From NCBI GenBank assembly GCA_019633425.1, contig WSUB01000009.1, positions 372,001-436,000 on the forward strand: 64,000 bases of DNA. Direction: 5' to 3'. Position numbers and translations under genes: made by a program. This document shows positions 16,778 through 28,590 of the stretch, one piece after another (within the stretch, counting starts at the first letter, position 1; every line of letters starts with the position of its first letter). Origin of the DNA: Tulasnella sp. 424 (lineage: Eukaryota; Basidiomycota; Agaricomycetes; Cantharellales; Tulasnellaceae). The notes beneath the pieces were generated by a model, which was given only the letters and a program-made list of their open reading frames with translations, was not told where the DNA came from and made no database searches.

Positions 16778-19700
16778 GTAAATCCGACCTAGGACCTTCT
16801 GGATTTGCTCAAGGGAGGCTTGTGAAGGGAGGGGAGGCTGAGCAAAGCGCGTAAACGTGTACTCTGCCCTCGACCTTCACACCAACTACATTCAACTCGT
16901 AAAATCATATCCAAACCCAAAAACGAGGCCAGTGCTTCGTCTCCGAAGACAACCACCTCAGTCGCTTCTCTTGTTTCTTTTATGTGTACCTGTGTACGCA
17001 GTCGGCACTTCCAGCCCCCCCATCCCCAAACTTCCATCCCACGTGGAGAACACGATCATCGTTCGCCTTTCTTCTTCGAGCCATGAGAATGAATACTCAA
17101 GTCGGACTCGAACTTTTGGTAATTGATTCAATCGGGTTTGACGCTCAACTTGGTAATCGAGCTCCGCCGATGATGGCCTCGAGCCTTTCTGCCCGGTCCT
17201 CCGCAAGTTCATCCATACATCAATGAGGACTTGTATGGACAATGGGCTATTCTAGATATATGAGGAATAATTCTTTCACGCTAGCGACGCACTCGGAAGC
17301 AGCCATGCCGTGCTAAAAAGCTTCGCTCGGTGCCGTCCGAGAGCTTTTTCTCCGCTCTCGGCCGGACCCCGCCAGTCTTGTCTTTAGATGAGGAGATACT
17401 GCGCCATTTCTGCTTCATTTGGCTGATTTGATCTGGCGGGCGCGATCGTCCGGAAGTGGTTCCGGAGTCTGGGCGTTGCCGACCGCCGACAATGAAAAAA
17501 AGCTGTGCCCGCCGTCGGCCTGGTTCCTTGTTCGCTCTCCCCCTCTCTTCTTTCGGCACCGTTCGGACCATACGTCACGCTCTCTCGTGACTCGTTTGAT
17601 GGACTGCGCTGATGTTCCGGACCATCTTGCCGGGGGGTGGGGTATGGGAATGGAGTGGGTTTCGCGGAAGCCGGCGCAATTCCAATTGAATTAGTCTATC
17701 GAGCTTGACTCGTTTCGGATCTGGACTGCGCGCTTTGCTGAACAAGAGGATGATCGAGCGTGTCTTGCTTACTGAAGGGAGTTTCGGAGTAGGTTTAACA
17801 GACCGCCGTGTTTTGATTGCGCGTCAAAAGAAAAAAACCAGATCAATTTGCAAACAGGTTACCCGAGATGGATATTCCGCACCTACCAACGCTCAACGCC
17901 GTACAGCGCGCATCCGGCCTTTAGTCTATTGCACTTGGTGATCCCGATTGTACGCCGCAGCAGGAGAAATTCCGGAAAGTTTGAACCACGGGGAGACACA
18001 ACGTCGACTGAGGCATGCGTGTTTGGGGTTTTTGGTTCCGTCTCAAAGGCCTTTCCTACGCCTCCCCAATCGCAAGGCTCCCCTAGGCCCTTCGGAGACT
18101 AAGGTTATTCAAATCCTGGCTGTGGTCCCGAGCCTGAGCGATTGGTCGATAATCGATCGCTTTTTTATTCGCCGCGCTTCTGAGGGGACGGAGAACAATC
18201 GCTGTTGGGCGTTGTTAAGCGACCTTCGGGTGGAAACAAACAACAAGGACTGAGGAAAAACGTGGCATGCCAGGCAAGGCAAGTTTGTGTGAAAGGTGTG
18301 GCTGGTGGATGCGTCGTTCGTACCTTCGGAAATCGAGGTTCCAGGAAAAGCTTGACCGTCGCGGGGTCCGATTGCTTCTCGTGGCTCGCGTGGCATGCAT
18401 CGTTTGTACACATTGTCAAAAATAAAACTCAGATCTGAGTGACGAATAATATTAGGGAGAATTTCTGGGATGCGGTGTACGAATGCGCCAGCCCGAGCCT
18501 CGTGCCGGCTCGTCACCTCCGCCCAGCTTGCCTCCTACCTACCTCCCTTCGGGTCTTGCATGTAGTCACATTTACCACGTCACCGTCTGTTAAAGCCCAC
18601 GGCATGACGATTTCCCTTTGCACTAATTATGATCGAACCATTTTCGGCAATGCCCGGAAGTTCCGTGGTGGTGCCCTCTAGCGAAATGTGTTGATTTTTG
18701 GGCGCCTTTTTTTATGCACTGCTTCAGGTTTAGCTGAGCAGATTGATGATCGTCGACGCCCAGTCAGCTGGCCTTCTGACCGTACCCCCCCCCCCTCTCC
18801 ACTGTTATCTTTAAGCTAGCGGATTATTTGAGGCTTAGTGTGCTTTTCCGGTGGAATGGAGATGTGCTCTAGTGGGCCTTTCATTTCACATACGTCCTCA
18901 CGACGCAAAGGCCCCTCCCCCCCATTCTTGCATCCCCCGACCCCCGCCCTTCTGACCCGACGAGGCAGGAGCAGCATAAAAAATCGAGGAAGATGATGGT
19001 GGGTTGAAGTCGCTCTAGATGGGATCTGAAATCCTTCTAGATCGCCTTTTCTCAGTCGCGTTTTGAATTCGAAAAGGTCCAGGTCGATGAAAGGGAAGGG
19101 CGGGAAGGAGAGGATTTGCCTTTTTAGGGAGAAAGGCAAGCCGTGCGTCGCAGCGATACCGCTGAGATTGAGTGTGTGTTGAAACTAAGGGCTTTCAGGA
19201 GAAGATTAGACCTTCTTCTCTGTGGCTTTTCCAAAAGAGCCAAGAGAGCGTAGAGGCGTATGTGGGTGGGATTTGGGATGTGACGATCGCTCCAGGGACG
19301 GTTGAGTGACGAAGGAGGGGTTCTCGGTGTACGACTGCGTTCCCGCCGCTAAGTGCCGAACCTTGCGCTCCGTGTATGCTGACGGTTAGCGGGCGTGATG
19401 CGGGTGGCTCACTCATGGAAGGACCTCTTTTTTTTGTGTATTTTCGTTGGATCCCTTGTTGTTGTGGAACGGGTGGAGCTTGGTGGGCGTATCGCGGACA
19501 TTTCCCATGCCCATGGCCGAAAGATGAAGCGGGCGCCTGATCCATGGAAGCCGCAATTGACCACTGATATTGATAGTGGCGGCCACCAATATACTACGTG
19601 AACCCCCCCGTTCTAGGTCATGCATGCACCCGGCTTTTGAACGATCTTTAGACACTCGGTTATCATTTGCGTAGGTAAATCGGAGCTACTTCATTTGGAA

Positions 19701-21287
19701 GGGGCAAGAAGCTGCATGCGTTGATCCACACGTACGATGGCTTTTGAATTTGAAGAGATGCGGCTTTTTTCAGGTTAACGTTGGACATGTCCTGTCGGGG
19801 ATGAAGGGGTGGGCTGAAAAGGTAAACAGCTAAGTAGAGTAAAGTAATAGAAGGCGAAGGGCCGGAACTCTTTAGGTATGGTTCACCATGTTGTTCCGCC
19901 CATTAGGGAACGAGGAAGTCTCAGCCGAGGTGGGAATGCCGGGTCATATGTGCAACAGGGAGCGAGGGCGGGAAAAAGTCTAATCGTCCACCGAAAAAAC
20001 TCTCTCAACCTGAAAAACAAATACATAGGTTTCTGATGACAGACGAAAAGCGGTGACCCAGACTCTTTCGGCATTTTTTTGCGGTGTTTGAGAGACGAGA
20101 CGAGTTGAGGCAGACATTCACTGGCATTGGGCCTCGGCGAGACTTGGGCTTTTGGCGGACACTCCTCGGACGGTGAAAAGAAGAAAGCTTAAGGGGCGAG
20201 AATTTTCGGATGCGTGGTGAAAAAAGTTACATTGGCGAATGCCCCTGAACAAGAATTAATACTAAGCTCAGTATAGGGTGTGGTGGTGGCAAACACCCGG
20301 GGGTCATGCGAATAGAATGAAGTACAGCCCATCCTTGCATGGATACCCGAAACACCAATGAGCAAAGTAGCCGAGCCCTCGTCGTCTTTTTTCGGCGGGT
20401 GGAGAGAAGACAGGAGTAAACTGAGTAAGGGCTCGGGGTGATTGATTGGTTTGAACACCCGTATAAGGAGAGTCGGGAGCACCGGCATTAAGAATTTCGG
20501 CGGGTGGAGTGGAAGTTGACGACGACGATAGAGTACCTCTCTTCGGATTGCAAACAGGGTTGCAAGGGGCGGCGGCAAACGGCGGTAGTGTAATTGTTGT
20601 AGGCGAGTTAACGACATTGGAGGAGAGATAGGAGTACTGGTGGGATGTAGAGCGGACAATGGCGGTGAGCAGGATGATGGGCGGGGCGCGGACAGAACGT
20701 CGCGTCGGTGGTTCGCATCCCGAATGTTGGGTGCGGGAGATACCGAATCGGGTAAAAGCGAGGCGGGAGGAGAGGCCAGTGCTGACGAGAGAGGGCTTTT
20801 CCCCCCTGGGAGCGCGAGTACGCACAATGGGGCCGGACCTTATCCCAGCCTGTGCCCATGGACTTCAGGCATCGCGCGCACGTCGGGACGTCGGGGGTTT
20901 GAATCGACAAAAGCGTGAGGGGAGGCGCATGAGACGCGTTGAGCGGGACCGACCCAATCTTGCTTCTTGGACCCAAATGAACGGCCCCACGTCAACCCGA
21001 TCTCATGCTAGGGTCCTTTACATTCACTCTCCAAAAAACCAACCCGATCTTCAGAACGAGATGGATACGGAATGGCAAGGGAAAAAAAAGAGGGAGGAGG
21101 AGTAAAAAAGCTGGGTGGGTGCATCCTCCCAATCCTCTCTTTGGAGTCGAAACCCGAGACGACGGGATCAAGGATGGAGCAAAGCAGAAAAAGGGAGCCA
21201 CGTGGAATTTATTATTTTTCGGGGGGTTGCAGGTTGAACACATACAAACAGATGTAAATATTCATGGATCCAGGAAACACTTTCAGT
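16778..21287. other. Long gene-poor region
   Basis: About 4.5 kb with no gene I can support. A minus-strand stretch at about 16960-17215 starts ATG and reads DELAEDRAERLEAIIGGARL, which is protein-like but cannot be extended in phase. A C11 tract lies at 18785-18795. Long open frames around 20190-21100 are Pro/Ser/Arg-rich on both strands, as expected from base composition. The right half probably holds the distal promoter of the BTG-like gene; a small unspliced RNA cannot be excluded. Confidence 0.45.
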
Positions 21288-21293
21288 TATAAA
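21288..21293 (+). promoter_or_regulatory. TATA box upstream of the BTG-like gene
   Basis: TATAAA at 21288-21293, followed by a CT-rich leader of about 800 bases up to the ATG at 22147. A leader intron is possible within 21960-22060 (GTAAGTC at 21972, CGCAG before 22060). Confidence 0.5.
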
Positions 21294-22146
21294 CCCAGCG
21301 CACCCAACAGACAACGTCCTCTCCTTCGCCATCGCCCCCTTCCTCCCCATCTCTCCCCCCACCCCCTTCGTCCTTGTCCTCTCTCTACCACAACACCACC
21401 ACAAGTACTATCAGCCACACCACCTGCAAGCAGCCAACAGCTTTTTTGCCACTGCATACTCAAGCCACGAACGAACCTCAGACGACAATCGACGAGCCTT
21501 GTTCATTCGGTCATATATCCACACAGACCTACAGACCTCGTACCTGTCTCATCTCCTCACCTTCGACAACTTTCGTTCTCTTCTATCAACCCCTCTTCGC
21601 TCCTATTCGTGCGCTAGGTACGACAATTTCAGTCCCAGCTGCGATTTCGCGGGGGCATTTTTCCCTCGCTCAGAATCTGGACGCTCACCTGGTCCTTCTC
21701 TCCTGCTTTTCCCTCGCACCGCACTCATCAGGTCTCAACTCGAATCCTAATCTCGACTGTCGGCCTTTCCTCAACGACCGCTGAAACGACACGCGACTCC
21801 TCTTCACTTTCGTTCAGTCAAGATTACAACTAGCCTCGGCTGCGCCCTCTCTTCTTCATAAAGAGTGCGTTTAACCCAACCCATTTCCATCACCCAATCA
21901 CACTCTCCTCCCTCCGTCCCCTCCATCCTCTCTGCTCGCTGTGCGATCTTTTCTCTTGACACGTAACTCCTCGTAAGTCATCCGATTCCACTACCCCACT
22001 CTCCTGCGGTTCTGTGCGTACCGTGCCTTGAGTCATCCCGCTGACGCGCTCTCCGCAGGTAACCCCTTCACATTCCCATATTTTGCCGCCTCTTAAAAAC
22101 CTTGCACCCCCCCCTTCTTCGACACCACCACCCCAAGCCACTTTCA

Positions 22147-23373
22147 ATGGATTCCACTATCTCCACCACCTTCCTCCACACCATCACCTTCCTCTTGGCT
22201 CCATTGTCGTCTCATTACCCTTCTCCTATCCTCGACACCCTGCATCTCGCTCTCCTCAGCTCTTTCTCGCACCTCGACATCGCGACCCACCCGCAGACCC
22301 TCCTCCTATCGCCTACTGCTCCCCCACCTCAATCCATTGCCTATGCTCTCCAGGCTCTCCAAGGCTTCCCTGTCGAGCTCCGAGTTCATTGGGCAGACTG
22401 GATGTTGCTTTTAGGTAACGGCAACCAACTCATGGTCACCATCTTCGCCGGCTGCGTTCAAGCCACAGTGAGGGACGTGACCACCGGCATTGTTTCCACC
22501 AACACCGTCTGGAACGCTGCTTTGCAGACTAGGACGCCGAGTCCCTGGGGCACCGCGGTACGATCGAGGTCCAGTGCACCACCTTCGTCGTCGGAGTCTT
22601 CAGGCGATTCCGAGTCGAGCAGGTCTAGCTCTCCGACCGCGGAGATCGAGGATATCGTTGCTGTCGAAGCAGCCGAGAACGTGCTCAATGATGATGATGA
22701 GATGGTGTTCCAGGCTTCCAGGGGTTTGCCCCAGCAGCCAGTAGTCATCAAGGCTCCCAAAGTGAACGCTGCCCCTTCAACTCTTTCCGCGGCTGCCCCC
22801 GAATGGTACCCCGCGGCCATCGGAACTCGTCCCGGTCATGTCAAGACTCCCTCGATGGCGAGCGTTTCGTCTGCTGGCTTCAATGCCACTCCGAACAAGA
22901 TGGCACCCGTTGGAACCAAGCGTGGCCCTCATCACGTCCATTCCAGGTCCTCGTCTCGCTCTTCTACCATGAGCTCGGCTCCTTCTCTTATCTCGTCATA
23001 CTCGACCAACTCTTCCTCGACTGCAAGCACCATCAACACTGCTGCCTTGGCCAACTCGCTCGCCGCGTTGGCCATCCGCTCGAAGACCCCTTCGACCGTC
23101 AAGACCCACTCGACTGGAGGTTCCATTTCACTTGTTCCCACCGCTTCCACTGCTTCTTCATCGTCGCCAGTCCCACCTTCTCCCACACCCTCGGATATCT
23201 CCGACAGCGTGGATGCGACCTTCTACCTCGATGCGACCAAGGACCAGCAGGCAGTCACCGAATACGAGTGCGGCAAGGTTGGTGTCCTCACTGGAGCCGT
23301 GATGCTCGGTGTCCCTAAGGGTCCCAAGGCTGTCAAGGTTATCGGCAACAAGTCGGGCATGAGGAGGTATTAA
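22147..23373 (+). CDS. Probable BTG/Tob (anti-proliferative domain) protein
   Basis: Single exon, 408 residues, from ATG 22147 to TAA 23373. The N-terminal 130 residues resemble the fungal version of the BTG/Tob domain, known from CCR4-NOT-associated anti-proliferative proteins. Visible are ISTTFLHTITFLLAPL, LLLSPTAPPPQSIAYAL, VELRVHWADWMLLLG (box-A-like) and LMVTIFAGCVQATV (box-B-like). Residues 145-360 are Ser/Thr/Pro-rich and low in complexity (likely disordered and phosphorylated). The C-terminal 45 residues regain composition (GVLTGAVMLGVPKGPKAVKV). An upstream in-frame extension has no ATG and is rejected. The long leader and the large gene-free upstream region suit a regulatory gene. 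Assignment to BTG/Tob rests on pattern similarity only. Confidence 0.55.
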   Translation: MDSTISTTFLHTITFLLAPLSSHYPSPILDTLHLALLSSFSHLDIATHPQTLLLSPTAPPPQSIAYALQALQGFPVELRVHWADWMLLLGNGNQLMVTIFAGCVQATVRDVTTGIVSTNTVWNAALQTRTPSPWGTAVRSRSSAPPSSSESSGDSESSRSSSPTAEIEDIVAVEAAENVLNDDDEMVFQASRGLPQQPVVIKAPKVNAAPSTLSAAAPEWYPAAIGTRPGHVKTPSMASVSSAGFNATPNKMAPVGTKRGPHHVHSRSSSRSSTMSSAPSLISSYSTNSSSTASTINTAALANSLAALAIRSKTPSTVKTHSTGGSISLVPTASTASSSSPVPPSPTPSDISDSVDATFYLDATKDQQAVTEYECGKVGVLTGAVMLGVPKGPKAVKVIGNKSGMRRY

Positions 23374-24311
23374 ATGGAGGCGCGCTTGCCACGATCCACG
23401 ATGAACGTTAATGAATCCCCTTGTGGCTTGCGACGACTTTTCATTTCCCCCCTTCCTCTTCTCGCATTCAGTTTTGATGATGGTTTGAGTTTGGAGTTCC
23501 GTGGAGGTTTCAGCACGCCATGATCCTTCCTTCCCGCTTTTGCGGAGGGTCGCGGTCAGTTGTCGGCTGATAACCTCACATCCCTGGTCGGGTTCGCGGA
23601 GCAAAATTGACATTCTCACTTGCAACTTGTTTTTTTTCTCTCTTCTCTTTCTTGGGGCTTCTTTTTGGCTGTCTTCTTATCTCCTTTTCTCCCCCGCTTC
23701 TTGTCGCTATCGAGTTCCTCATTTCGCTTTCGAAAACGTCTCCTCTCTCCGCACTCCATCTCACAATAACTCCCGAATTGTGTTTCTTAATAACTCTTTT
23801 ATCTCGCACATCCACCTCTCCCTCTTTGCATTGCCCTTTTGTCTATTCCCTCCCCGTTTCTATTTTTCTCTTTCTCTGTCCTCTTCGCATCGCAACCCAA
23901 AGCAATCCTCAAAAACACAACTCTCCCCTCCGTCCTCGCCTATATCCCTCCACCTTTCCTTCCACCTCTGTTCAGTAGTTACGTCCGTTCCACCTCCCCG
24001 TCTTTGTCGCTACTGCTGTGTTACTTCTCTATTCGTTTCTTTCTGACCCTTTTCTTCTCTTCGCTGCTACCCACTGTGTCTATCTAGTGTTTCTCTCCTC
24101 TCTGCCGTTTGCGTTTGACTAGTCATATACTTTATATACTTCGACTTACCCGGTGTCCAAAAACGTGCGCGTGTGGTCTTCGACCAGCAAATCGTCCGCT
24201 TGCTCTGAATTGCTGTCCGGCTTGAGACTTGCGGAGGGTGTGCGCCCCGAACAATTAGCTCATCCCGAAGCTGGTAACTGAGCCATAACGGCCATTATCG
24301 TGTGTCTCAGT
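23374..24311. other. 3' flank of the BTG-like gene, T/C-rich
   Basis: T- and CT-rich sequence from about 23600 to 24120, probably the long 3' untranslated region of the BTG-like gene. No coding evidence. Confidence 0.5.
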
Positions 24312-24388
24312 ATCTACGGCCATAGGACAGTACCGCTCAGTTAGTACCATGGTGGGGGACCACATGGGAATCCTGGGTGCCGTAGTTT
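24312..24388 (+). pseudogene. 5S rRNA-like sequence with an internal deletion
   Basis: Positions 24312-24328 match the 5' end of fungal 5S rRNA (ATCTACGGCCATAGGAC). Positions 24329-24386 match its 3' half (AGTACCGC, CAGTTAGTACCA, GGTGGGGGACCAC, GGGAATCCTGGGTGC, CGTAG). The roughly 42 bases normally between them, including helix III/loop C and box A of the internal promoter, are absent. The closing stem still pairs: CTACGGC at the 5' side with GCCGTAG at the 3' side. A TTTT pol III terminator follows at 24386-24389. It is about 75 nt instead of about 118, so it is most simply a truncated pseudogene; a working processed variant is not excluded. Confidence 0.8.
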
Positions 24389-24620
24389 TGCCTTTTGGTC
24401 TTTAGCCGTTTCGACCAAGTCTTTCCCTGCATCTCCAAGGACGTCAAGTGAGATTTTTCCCTTCGCTCTCAAGAGTCGAATGATACTAGCAATTCTGCCG
24501 ATTCGAGGGTTTGCGACCTGGCGCCTATGTCCCTAGTAGAACGTGCGACTCCGATTGTTCGGTAATTCCTTGAGCTTTGTTTCTCTCTCTTTTCTCTGCC
24601 CTTACCCTTGAGTGGGGATT

Positions 24621-26213
24621 ATGGTGTAAGTATCGAATTAACATTCCCCACAGCCAATTACCAACTAATTTCTAATGCAACACCCACTTGCCTGGGTCTC
24701 GTTTTTAGGTTCACGAAATTTTCTAATCCGCATGAAGTGCTGTTCTCTACGCAGGTGGTGAAAATCGACCGTGCCCGCTTGTGGACCTCGCCGTCGGCAA
24801 ATTCCGACGGAGAAGAGGACAGCAGCGGGTTTTCTAACGCCGTTGGTGGAAGGGATACGGCCGAGCCGGAGGAGGAGGAAGACCATGAATCGGATGCGCG
24901 ACTACACCAAGCTTTGGACGAGATGCTGGAATCTTCGCTGGACCTGGGATCCTTCTTCTCTAAAGGAGACGAACCAGAGGACGGGGTCGCACCCGCTGAT
25001 AAGGTCGCTAAGAAAAAGAGAAAGGCAAGGAAGAAGAAACTCGACTCGAACCCGGGTATGTTTATTCTGTGGGAAGCGGCCAGAGGTCGCGACTGTTCAT
25101 TGACAAATTGCTAAACGATCCTCCCACTCCTCTTTCGGTTTGCTTATTCGCGCCGCTCCGCCGAATGGTCTCATACGCTCCATCACATGGGTCATCTCGT
25201 ACGGTTATCTCGCCCGGTGCCGCCCTTCGATTGTCTAATGTGGGGTGGACGTGTATCTGTGTCCGTCCTACCCCTTTACCTTGCCCCGTCGTTCACCGCC
25301 GCGATCCTATTCATGGGAACGAAACCACCAAACGATTTACGAACTGACGGGCTATCCAGTCTTTCGACTTCTTCCGGGCCCACCACACCGTATCTCCCTC
25401 TATGAGCCGCTACACCAAGGTCATCCGTTAATCCTCCCAGCTGAAGATACCGAGGAGCAGGCTCGAGAGAGAGCGGATCGTACAGCCTCCACTGGTGTTG
25501 TAGTCGAATTCGGCGATCTTCTCAAGGATGGAAGTGCACATTGGCCTAGTGTAAGTCACTTTTAGGGCGATCTTTAGACTGGCTTTGCATTGATTCATCA
25601 CATCGCCATTAAGAAGCCCCGACTAAACAGGACAGTGCCGACGTTCTACATTCAGGACTCGGCGTCTCGTAGCACCGCCGAGGGACTGCCGACTCTCTTA
25701 ATAGTCGATCAAAGCGCGCCTAGCGGTATTCGGGACGACGGAGACGAAGCGATGGAATACCGGCCGCAGCAGAGCCCAGCAACTCGCTACCCCGTGGTTC
25801 ACGCTATCCCACCTTCGTCTTCAGGCCTTACGACTCATAACGAAGTCCAAAGCACTTCGAAACCTCCGCGAATACGTTCTAGAAAAGCCAAACCACATCC
25901 CCGTCCAACATTTTTCCGGCCCAATCAAGAGTGGGGAGGGCATTCGGCTGGCTATGCTTACGGGTACCCTAGCAGCAGACCCATCGCAACGTCTGGAAGA
26001 TTCCACAGTGGAACGCAGACCCAGAGATACCTGCGGGATAAATCGAAGAAAGCAGTACACCCGGATGTCGCTACATTATGGACTGTACCCGACAAAAGGA
26101 CGTTTGACCAGGGAACTGGAAAGCGGACGGTCTGGACGGCCGAGGATGGGACTGGAGTCGACGAAGGCCGTCGCATAATTAGAAACGGTTCAATGAGAAA
26201 GGGGAAGAAATGA
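24621..26213 (+). CDS. Conserved basidiomycete-type hypothetical protein
   Basis: Function unknown. My model has four exons: 24621-24625 (5 nt, ATG GT), 24709-25055, 25360-25550 and 25614-26213, giving 380 residues in phase. Visible parts: VVKIDRARLW; an acidic region (EPEEEEDHESDARLHQ); a basic KKKRKARKKK; VFRLLPGPPHRISLYEPL; KPRLNRTVPTFYI; and a C-terminal block with FFRPNQEWGGHSAGYAYGYP and YLRDKSKKAVHPDVATLW. I recall the FRLLxxPPxxISL and WGGxSxGYAxGYP blocks from unannotated basidiomycete proteins. The tiny first exon and the 304-nt second intron are the weak points; an extra exon may lie within 25056-25359. Confidence 0.6.
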
Positions 26214-26569
26214 AAAGTATTCAAATTAACCTGTATGGACCACTGCAGCGAGAAAGATTTTCACGTGAAAAGACGGAAGCTACGAGTGTTTCTTTGGTGG
26301 AATGGGACTCGTTGGGCGTTCGTCGGTGCAACCCGCCTAAAAGCGGTTCATGCCGTCTACCGCAGGCTTAGCTCATTTTACGAGGCCTTGTATAGCCAAC
26401 TTTGATAGCAGAGGATAGGAGGTCATTTGTCTTAGAGTTCAGAGCACAAGAGCCACTGCATTCGACGGAGATAGTGTACAAGGATGATCGGAAAGAGAAC
26501 GCTGTGGGAGCGGTGGCTTGGGGGTTCACAAGAAGCTTTGCTGCAAGAGGGTGATAGGGAGCGCTGAAT
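26214..26569. other. Convergent 3' ends, 356 bp
   Basis: Shared 3' flank of two convergent genes. Nothing else seen. Confidence 0.5.
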
Positions 26570-28081
26570 CTACGCATCTAGATACCATTTGTACGCTTCC
26601 CTGTAATAATATGAGGATGAGGAGAAAGGTTTGTCAGGTCACTACTCAGCGGAATGGTTTGGCCAGGGTCGAGTCGCGTGGACAAGAGAAGGGAAAACAA
26701 ATGACGCACCTCCAGGCCTTATCGGCATCCTTCTCGATAACATCCTGTTGTACGATAGGCCACACAAGAACGTCAGTGGCGATGCCTCTTTGTCATCCAG
26801 ATATCATGAATTGTGACTGGTCGAAACCTACCCCATGACAGGGAATGATAGTGGTGAAGTCCCATCCCGCAACGGTCTTAGCGTCGCGACGCATTTCTCT
26901 GGAAAGTTCAGTAGTCGTTGAAAGTCGGGTCAGGATAGTCGTATATAGGCAACGAAATAACAGTGGAAGTAGACTCGATACGCACTCTTTGTTGTGTCCT
27001 GCTCCCCACACGAACTGTTTATGCATGTAACTGAGCGGCCCAAGGCCAAGGCTACCAATTATCGGAACGGACCAAGTCTTGGAGTACTAGTGAGTCGCGC
27101 GGTCCAAACAACTCGCTCGATCAGCACACGTCCGCCGAACTCTCGCAGAAAGAGTCAATTGCGAACCTGTTCTTTGGCAGGGAGGTTGAAGAGGAGGTCG
27201 GCAATGACCAGAGTCTTTGACGGTCTGTGACAGAAGGCTACATCCTTGTTGACAAAACCTGGGAAGTAGCAAGCGTCGATCTAATGGGGTCGCCAACCTT
27301 TCTGAGTTTTGGCTGTTTCGGCTGAGTGGAGACTACGAACCTCGGACTCGAACCCGTATTTAGTATCAGGAGGGTCCCTCCCGTAAACTAGGGTTGACAG
27401 ATAAGCAGGTCAGAAGGTTTAGCGCACAAATCTCTCTATGTGGAGTTGGGCGTCGTACCGCCATCAAACTGGAACTCGTCTTTCTTCTTGTCCACAAGCG
27501 GCTCGACTCCTATCATTTTGGCTTGGGGATAAGAACGTTTGTATTCGCCTGAAGAAAGTTCGATAATGCTCAGTAATGATCCAACCGCGTGGAAGAGCAG
27601 CTTCGAAGGGCTTAAAAGTGTCGGAACTCACCGAGATACAAGTGGTGCACGGCATCGGGACCGACAATCCACCTGAGCCATGGAGTTTGCTTGGTCAAAG
27701 AGCTCCAGATAGGCGCTAGCTTATCGCATACTTTACTTCACCGAGTTCGTCAAGCTTCGCTTTAGTCGTATCTGTCAGAGGTGTGGACGCCAAAACCCAA
27801 ACTGCATTGTCCTTCAGTTTGATTGCTGTCGACCTTCCCCCAACTGGGAAAAGACCGAATCGTGCAAATGGCCTGCCAAAAATCAGATCAAAGATGGGTC
27901 GCAAAACGTGCCACGTCTGTCATTCCAACCAGGCCGAGCTACCCGAAAGGAATTCTGCACGTACTTCGAAAAAGTCCAAATGCCGGGTGAAACCTACATA
28001 CCGCATTCCGACATGTCAACACTGCCAAGCGTATGCAGTCATTCAAGTACTCACTTCTCTGATCACTATTGCGCTGGACAT
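26570..28081 (-). CDS. DUF4336 (metallo-beta-lactamase-like) protein
   Basis: DUF4336 proteins have a metallo-beta-lactamase-like fold; the fungal members have no established function. Eleven exons give 240 residues in phase from ATG 28079-28081 to TAG 26570-26572: 28055-28081, 27965-27993, 27872-27732, 27672-27632, 27548-27459, 27387-27341, 27280-27167, 27086-26986, 26898-26832, 26744-26710 and 26600-26570. Motifs are REVSPGIWTFSKPFARFGL, PVGGRSTAIKL, VLASTPLTDTTKAKLDELG, VGPDAVHHLYLGEYKRSYP, YFPGFVNKDVAFCHRPSKT, LHKQFVWG-like segment YMHKQFVWGAG, KTVAGWDFTTIIPCHGDVIE and KAWREAYKWYLDA. The canonical HxHxDH zinc motif is absent; VHHLY and PCHGD are the likely active-site remnants. This is an exon-dense gene: eleven exons in 1.5 kb. 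Confidence 0.85.
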
Positions 28082-28590
28082 GATGATGATGGTGGTGGTG
28101 GTGGAATGTAGAGAGACGGGAAGCGAACAACTTCCGAAGCAGGTTACGAACAACTTATGAACTCGAGGGTCGATCCGTGCCTGACGTCATACACGTGAGT
28201 GACGTGCGTCAACAGTCAAGCTTCAGGTGTCACAAGCGCTCAGGACATGAATAGCCACTTTCACGTTCCTATTTAGAAGGTCACAGCAAGCAGATGGCTG
28301 ACGGAGATGTCAAAGACCGAAAGGGGCAAGGGCGCCTCAAACGCTCGAACCGTGCGAACTCCAGGATCGAATGCCTCGCGGCTTCAACCAGTCGATATTA
28401 TTATTACACCTTGCCGGACCCACCACCCACCGCTTCTAATCTCGACCAGCTCTCCTTCTAACGACCCTCGGAACGACATCTTCGACGACTTCAACAACTT
28501 GTGATCTACATCATCTTTTTCATCAGCACGACCGATTAGCTTAAATCGGCAACTTTTCCATCAAACTTTGAAAGCAACCTCCACCCAAGA
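28082..28590. promoter_or_regulatory. Divergent promoter region, DUF4336 gene and secreted protein
   Basis: A 509-bp spacer between two divergent starts. Contains CT-rich leader sequence from about 28400 to 28590 for the plus-strand gene. No TATA box identified. Confidence 0.4.

Noticed and set aside
16958..17226. Minus-strand frames opposite the LYRM5 3' flank
   Set aside because: A short acidic exon-like piece could not be joined to any following exon without a 37-nt intron or a stop.
20189..20827. A 212-codon minus-strand open frame, Pro/Ser/Leu-rich
   Set aside because: All strands are open here because stops are scarce in this composition; no ATG context, motif or splice partner supports a gene.
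22102..22146. In-frame extension upstream of the BTG-like gene
   Set aside because: It starts from TTG in the C-rich leader; the first ATG at 22147 begins the conserved ISTT segment.
28078..28103. ATGATGATGGTGGTGGTGG simple repeat read as a His-rich peptide
   Set aside because: On the minus strand it lies just upstream of, and overlaps, the start codon of the DUF4336 gene; a simple repeat in the leader, not a His-tag-like protein.
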